A stretch of 64,000 nucleotides of DNA, taken from assembly GCA_018524725.1 (NCBI GenBank), contig JAEUWP010000029.1, forward strand, positions 62,001 to 126,000. Reading direction: 5' to 3'. Positions within the stretch are counted from its first letter, which is position 1. Each line of letters opens with the position of its first letter. This document shows positions 58,279 through 64,000 of the stretch, in pieces. Below the pieces are notes generated by a model. That model saw only the letters and a list, made by a program, of their open reading frames with translations. It did not search any database and was not told where the DNA came from. Source of the DNA: Podaxis mareebaensis. Lineage: Eukaryota > Basidiomycota > Agaricomycetes > Agaricales > Agaricaceae. The position numbers were made by a program, and so were the translations under genes.

Positions 58279-59819
58279 CTATTGATTGACTTCACACCAG
58301 GGCCTTCCATGTTCTGTCCTGACTAGCGGTGGGTTTTCGCCTACCTGGAAAAACATCAGATCTCGGTACCAAAGAATGAGTTTTTCAAGGTATCTCCGCT
58401 GCTCTTGTGGTGTGATCTGACGAGAGCTGTATGGGTCTGCTTGCGTGAATCGCAGTTTAACGAGTGTAGAGGGGAGACTGGATTCCCATATGACGAGGCG
58501 GTCCAGTAGTCCCTAGAAATTCGGCTTTAGGTTTGTGCGTTCAACGGTTGAAGGAATGAGATACCATCAGAGAATTTCTGGGTCTTATTGGCCAAACAAA
58601 AGGAGGGTCGTTCTTGAGGACGATTTGCCGATATTCAGACTGGTCATCCTCCGCTAAGTTGTGTTGTGCAGGGTCGTTGAAGCAGATAGTGAGTGATTGA
58701 ATGGAGGGAAAGACACTCGTAAGAATGTCAAAGAGTCTAGGATCTGGATCAACGACGCTGAAGGCCAGGTGGGCAGGAATTTGATTATATAGAGGTCGCA
58801 GGAGTTGAGACATCTCGGAATATGTATACGAGTTTTCCCTGGATTTGCCGGTGTGCAGGGAAAGACTCTTGAGCGGAGAAGCAGCTAGAACCTTTGCTGC
58901 GAAATATGCTGGCCCATGGTAGCATTGGAGGCGCGGAATGCTAGAGAAGGATGATGGGGGTGGGTATGGGATGTCGCGAGAATCCTTGTAGTTGAAGTCA
59001 TAAAGTCTGCAGCGTTGGGCAGAGCTGGAGAATGTCTCGGAGAAGTTGTAGGGTATCTTGCTTGAGATTCAGGGATAGGTATGTTAATACGTTGAGGGGT
59101 GCCTGTGCCTCCACCAAAGGGCGCAAGCAGGCCTCGGAGTATTCGTATGAGTGGAGGATGAGGGTGTTGAGTGCTGTCGGAGAGACTATGGAGAGATCGC
59201 CGAGTTCCAAATAGTTAGGTCTGTCGCTCGTTACGATGCGCAATTTCTGGAGGGGCCAAGGTGGCATTAACGATGGAATTGGTCGCATGATTGTGTTCGT
59301 CTCGACCAGTGCGAGACTCCTGAGTTTCGGTATCCGGTTAAGAGCGTCAAATACGTCCTTGTCGACTTTGACAGAAGTAAGGGTAATGGTATGGAGATTG
59401 GGATACAACGGAAGCGTATTCAAGAAGATGTTGAGAGCAGAGTGATATGCCTCGACAAGTACTCCTATCCCTCGAATGTTGGCGTTCGTATCGTTGAGAC
59501 TCCGAGTCTGTTCGATACCGCTGAAGCTCCACTCTTCAACATAACAGACGAAAGATCCCGTGGCGACGGTCACAAATCGCTTTGCAGACCAAAGGAAATG
59601 TTTGCACCACATATCCCAGTTCTTGTCATCGACATCTTCTTGGTTCGGTGACCAGCAGTGTAAGACACGATATAGGAACGGCTGGCCGGTCTTTGCGAAC
59701 TCTCTGCAGACCAGGCGGACATTCCAGATATCCTTAACGTCTACATAGCGCCAGCACTCTCCCCAGAGCTCTGTTGGGAGAAGGTCTTCCGCCAAGCGCC
59801 GGTTGTTACTACTGGGCAT
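58279..59819 (-). pseudogene. F-box protein gene with a frameshift
   Basis: The ATG at 59819 starts a 273-codon frame with an F-box near residues 12-50 (LLPTELWGECWRYVDVKDIW, VRLVCREFAKTGQPFLY) and leucine-rich repeats, ending at a TGA near 58998 just after LCPTLQTL. Coding then clearly continues one frame over as RLYDFNYKDSRDIPYPPPSS. It runs on through SPLKSLSLHTGKSRE and FDILTSVFPSIQSLTICFND to an intron (GTATCT near 58552 to TTTCTAG near 58515) and a final exon ending EHGRPWCEVNQ and TAG at 58279. No intron explains the shift. The junction CAGACTTTATGAC fits loss of one 8-base AGACTTTA copy from a tandem pair. Either this allele is a recent pseudogene giving a truncated protein, or there is a sequencing error. 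Confidence 0.75.
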
Positions 59820-60955
59820 GCGGCTGAAGCGAGTTATGGGGCGATTGGTCGATTATGGTGGTAGCCGAGACGATCCTTTCGATAATTAACCTGTAACGAA
59901 GGCGAAGGACAACGTGGTGAATTCACAGATTAAACCTCGGCACAGTTATGATTATCCTAGGTGAGGCAAACTGGCGTAGATGAGTGACATACTCTCCGAT
60001 TCAAACCAGGACTTGGCTGACCGGGGAATTAAGATCTGAATGAGAGTTCTAGTTTCTTCCAACATGAGATATTCACACGTTGTATAGTGTAAGCGACATA
60101 CTGCAGCGGTCGCGCTGAGCGGGTTGGAGATTATTGCGATAAATCAGTCGCTAAGCTCCAAGTGCTTGGAAGTTATGGCTTGCGTCACGTGGATTTTCCT
60201 GGGATTTCCATGCAATCATTGGTCTTGTTCACCAACATCTTCTGCCTTTCCTCTGCTCCCGAGTTTCAACATTTTAACACTCAAGTCTAACAAGTTAGCA
60301 TCGCATCTGACTCCGGAAAATTTCCACAAGACTGGCGAGGAAGCTATCCTACCTTGAGCGGCCGTAGAATTCGACCGAGGATTCGGCCTAATCGCATACG
60401 TCATAACAGACGTCTCGTGCGGGGAATACAGACCATGCTATCACACCGAACCAACTTGGGTAGCAGCACTCTGAGCCTATGCGCTTTCCATTCCACAGCT
60501 TCTAACCCTCTCAGATTCCGCAAATATGGACTTGGTTCCCACACACAAGCGTGAGATATGAATCGCTCGGCACGCTAATTTGGACCAATTATCGAATACT
60601 CTAATGTGGAGTGGCTCAGGAACTTCATTCACCCCTCGTTGCGATGACGGGTGCACGCCGCACTGGAACTGCCATCTCGACCTACGTGTATACTCGTGTA
60701 TACTTCTCTCGGGCCCTTATCGTGTACAGCGTCAATCTCCTGGATGTCCGGCGGAAACATGAACACAACGAGGATTCTTGATCTTGGACTCCATAACATG
60801 GCGTGCGTATTTTTATCCTTTCCCAATATATATCTTCTGGCTGATACTCCTCTGTTACTAGGTTCGTTAGTTCTGTTCACAACCACCCTAGCGTCTTGCC
60901 GCCAACGAGGTGTCTAGGTTAACCTCGTCCTTCGTTGCCCAAGGTTTGGAGCGAT
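59820..60955. other. Divergent intergenic region
   Basis: The region lies between the F-box gene (minus) and the GH5 gene (plus) and should hold both promoters. Short frames at 60124-60357 and 60651-60917 have hydrophobic stretches but no family features. No RNA gene is seen. Confidence 0.5.
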
Positions 60956-63483
60956 ATGAACAGCTTGGCACCGTCAACCCCGTCCCTCCTAAACGTGTCC
61001 CACGAACAGTCTTCGTCCCAAAGCAAAGAATTGATTGATGAGGGTGAAGCGGTGCCTACGTCTAGGTCCCAGAGGTTTTGGACACGGCGAAAGATCATTT
61101 GGGTTGGACTTGTACTGGCTATTGTGATCATCGTTTTGGCTGTGGTCCTCCCCGTCGTGTTGGTAGTAACGAAGAAGGGTGGAGGGAACGTGGCTGGGAC
61201 AACCCCGCCCCTGGGTACCGGGAGTCCAGTGAGTGCAGTCTGGCATCCTTTTTTGGCCCTGAAAGTGTGACTCTTTGCAGTCCCTGCAGTCCGGAGGAGA
61301 CGGCTCTACAGTCATCACGGAGAATGGCACGTCATTCATTTACCGAAATCCGTTTGGGGGATACTGTAAGTAAGTGGTTATGGTTGTACCAGCTGCGGAC
61401 TCAAAATAGTTTTCAGGGGTGCAGGATACAGAGAACCCCTATAATGATGACGCCCGTCCCAACTCTTGGACGCCACCGTTGAACACCAGTTGGAGATGGG
61501 GAGTTGATCGTATATATGGAGTTAATATTGGCGGCCTTTTCGTCCTTGAGCCGTTCATCACACCTGAACTTTTCCAGCGGTATCCGGATGCAGAGGATGA
61601 GTTCACGCTCAGTCAGGCCATGGCGGCTGACCAGGGGAATGGCGGATTAAACCAACTGGAGCAACATTATGCGACCTTCATAGTAAGGCGATTCGCTTTT
61701 CAATGTTTGATGATCTTCCCAATTGTTTCCAGACCGAGGATGACATCGCGGAGATAGCTGGTAAGGATAGTTCATGTGTGGCGTTAGTCCAGTCCTGACT
61801 TGGCTACAGGTGCGGGGCTGAACTTCATTCGTATTCCAATCGCCTTTTGGGCTATCGAAACCTGGGAAGGCGAGCCATATCTCGCTCGGACGTCATGGAA
61901 GTGCGTCATGCGTTTACTAGTTGATTCATTGTATAACTAATGACTACTAGATATTTATTGCGCGTTTTGAATTGGGCTCGAAAATATGGGCTTCGGGTTT
62001 GCCTCGATCTGCACGCAGTTCCTGGATCTCAGAACGGTACGTCAGACGTTCATCTGTCAGTCTTGTCCAGACAGTTCAATTCAATGGGCGCTTCATGATA
62101 GGTTACAATCACTCCGGAAGGTACATTATTCTGTATACTACCATGCGCCTGGCATTGAACCTGTGCGGATAGGTTAGCAGCTGTCAACTTCCTCGCAGGA
62201 AACATGGGCCTCGCCAACGCGGAGAGAACGCTGTACTACATCCGTGTGCTCACAGAGTTCATCTCGCAGCCGGAATATCGGAACCTTGTTCCAGCGTTTG
62301 GGATCGTCAACGAAGCTCTCGTTGGGCTGATTGGGAAGGACGCCATCACTAGCTTCTACCTGAAAGCACATGACATGATCCGAAACATCACTGGGCTCGG
62401 TGAAGGCAATGGACCTGTGGGTTGCAACTCTTTGTTCGAGACTTTTCACTCATTTTATTTGTAGTATATTGTCATCCACGATGGCTTCCAACCTCTTTCC
62501 ACCTGGGACAATTTCTTGGAAGGATCGGATAGAGTCGTATTGGATCAGCACCCATACTTCTCATTTGGAGGACCTCAACTTGACCCTATCGCCGTCCCTG
62601 GTCCGGATGGATCACCTGGAGGAAAGTGGCCTCGACAAGCCTGTGACTCCTGGGGCCAGGGGACCAACCAGACGTAAGTAGCTCATTCATATGGCAGGGG
62701 ACTTTCATTCTAGTCTTCGTAGTCGCCGAAACTTTGGTCTGATAATTGGTGGGGAGTTCGCTGCGTCACCAAACGATTGTGGACTGTTTCTTCTCGGGGT
62801 CAAGGGGCAGTCCAGTAATCCGCAGTGTCCTGAGTACAACGACTGGGAAAACTACAACAATACTATGAAGGAAGGAATCCAAAACTTCCTCGTTGCGACA
62901 TTCGATGCTCTGCAAGATTGGTTCTTCTGGACTTGGAAGGTACATTCTCGCGCCGAATCTTGATAGATTTCCGCAGCTAATCCGATGCTAGATTGGACCA
63001 TCCAAAGCTGGTCGCGTTGAAGCACCTCTGTGGTCTTACCAACTGGGGTTGCGAAATGGTTGGATTCCCCGTGACCCACGAATAGCCCAAGGAAAATGCG
63101 CGTCACTCGGAGCTGCACTCGATCCGTTCGATGGCAACTATCAGCCTTGGCAGACCGGTACACCGTCTTCCATTCCTGCCACGTCCACTGAACTATTCCC
63201 TTGGCCCCCTGCGGCCATCACATCGGCCAACGTGCCGATATCTCTCATGCCCACTTATACCAACACCGCCCCCATCATTACGATGCCACCTGCAAGTTTC
63301 ACTAGCGCACCAAGCAAGAAGACGGCCACTGTCGATGGTTGGTTCAATGACAACGATACGGAAGGTGGGATTGTCACCGTGGCTGGATGTCTCTACCCCA
63401 ATGAGTATGATGGAGTATTTTCTGTCATCCCTACCGCCCCTTGTACCGGACCAACACCTGTCGTAACACCCCCTCCTTCATGA
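60956..63483 (+). CDS. Membrane-anchored GH5 exo-beta-1,3-glucanase
   Basis: Eleven exons close in phase to about 669 residues: 60956-61228, 61281-61365, 61417-61682, 61733-61760, 61810-61900, 61951-62036, 62102-62120, 62173-62416, 62465-62673, 62723-62939 (or from 62714), 62992-63483. A short cytosolic tail is followed by one membrane helix (about 48-72, IIWVGLVLAIVIIVLAVVLP), so it is a type II membrane protein with an outward catalytic domain. GH5 features are YGVNIGGLFVLEPFI, LDLHAVPGSQN, the acid/base region FGIVNEALVG (E330; the family usually has NEP), HDGFQPL and the nucleophile region GGEFAASPNDCG (E445). The enzyme should trim beta-1,3-glucan at the wall. The C-terminal ~120 residues are Pro/Thr/Ser-rich. 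Exon 7 is 19 nt and restores the GYNHSGR block. Confidence 0.92.
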
Positions 63484-63600
63484 TCTCGGACTTTTGTTTT
63501 GTTTTTGGATACTGTACTCTGCCTTTGACTATTCCTATCAGTACTATCTACTACCGAACTCATACTGGACTAGGAGGATTTTCCTGGATTTTTGTGGTAC

Positions 63601-63609
63601 ATATATATA
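63601..63609 (+). promoter_or_regulatory. TATA-like stretch upstream of COG6
   Basis: ATATATATA lies 76 bases upstream of the COG6 ATG at 63685, in the 201-base gap after the GH5 stop. The compact gap means promoter and the preceding 3' end must overlap or abut. Role inferred from position only. Confidence 0.35.
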
Positions 63610-63684
63610 CCGACAGTTAGTTTGTTGTGACGTTACGCGAGGAGATCCGGACTTCGTAACGTCGATAGCTTTCCTTTTTCATCA

Positions 63685-64000
63685 ATGTCGTTCATGGCGT
63701 CCTCTGACGCCTCTTCTTCATCACCTTCCGTGCTTCCTCAAACCACAGAAAAGAAACAATCTTCAACACAATCCAGGAATCCCGTGGCTTTGCGCCTGTA
63801 TAAGGTCCTCAGCACCAACTTTGAGGACGCTGCGACTAGGGAAGCGCTTCAAACACTCTCGGACCTTTATACACCACCTTCAACGAGAGGAAAGGAGCCG
63901 GCGAAACCCATAGATGAACTTGAGGACGAGGATGACACTGAGGATGTTGAGTCAGATGGCGGTAGTGCCACGCTGAACTTACTACCTGTCGAATTAGTCC
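63685..64000 (+). CDS. COG6: COG complex subunit 6, N-terminal part (cut by window edge)
   Basis: The ATG at 63685 opens a frame to the window end (105 codons). After a Ser-rich start it reads NPVALRLYKVLSTNFEDAAT followed by REALQTLSDLY, the conserved N-terminal block of COG6, then an acidic linker (EDEDDTEDVESD), as in basidiomycete COG6 proteins. COG6 is part of lobe B of the conserved oligomeric Golgi tethering complex that directs retrograde vesicle traffic and so keeps glycosylation enzymes in place. A second in-frame ATG lies three codons on. The rest of the gene lies outside the window. Confidence 0.85.
   Translation, partial: MSFMASSDASSSSPSVLPQTTEKKQSSTQSRNPVALRLYKVLSTNFEDAATREALQTLSDLYTPPSTRGKEPAKPIDELEDEDDTEDVESDGGSATLNLLPVELV

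Overview
This is a fungal nuclear window. The coding density is low and genes lie on both strands. They are cut by many short GT-AG introns (mostly 45-75 nt, often with CTAAC/CTAAT branch sites), and some exons are tiny. The gene content fits a mushroom-forming basidiomycete (Agaricomycetes): LRR-style F-box proteins, a NACHT STAND protein, a SWIM/RING protein, BTB proteins, a P450 and KRE6/SKN1-type glucan enzymes. I assembled the gene models by hand from splice signals, reading frame and family similarity. Where I quote exon sums, the phases close exactly unless the entry says otherwise.

Left third (1-22 kb). A truncated F-box gene runs off the left edge (minus). Next come a 17-exon membrane family 2 glycosyltransferase (minus) and, divergent from it, a KRE6/SKN1-type beta-1,6-glucan synthesis protein (plus). 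A five-exon COA1 cytochrome-oxidase assembly factor follows (minus). A 5'-truncated relic of the GATOR1 subunit Iml1 with a premature stop sits beside a NACHT-domain NTPase gene (minus).

Middle (22-45 kb). A TFIIIC WD40-subunit-like gene (plus) converges on a cis-prenyltransferase (dolichol synthesis, minus). A stretch of broken minus-strand frames follows, then a cytochrome P450 (plus). The P450 converges on a two-domain gene that joins a MurQ-type etherase to an N-acetylglucosamine-kinase-like domain (minus). After about 8.3 kb without a recognisable gene there is a bHLH transcription factor whose leader carries an imperfect repeat.

Right third (45-64 kb). Another gene-poor stretch of about 6.7 kb comes first. 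Then follow a SWIM-RING protein and a BTB protein in tandem, a 12-exon ABC transporter, an F-box gene broken by an apparent 8-bp deletion, a membrane-anchored GH5 exo-beta-1,3-glucanase, and the 5' end of COG6, which runs off the right edge.

How the genes fit together. Three genes (glycosyltransferase, KRE6-like, GH5) act on the cell wall and cell surface, and the first two share a 1.2-kb divergent intergenic region. The cis-prenyltransferase and COG6 support glycosylation and Golgi traffic. The remaining genes are single housekeeping or regulatory genes with no operon-like logic. I found no CRISPR array, rRNA, intact tRNA or intact transposon, and no clearly novel multi-gene system. The most unusual items are the etherase-kinase fusion, the Iml1 relic, the frameshifted F-box gene, a possible membrane-anchored F-box protein, and several micro-exons.
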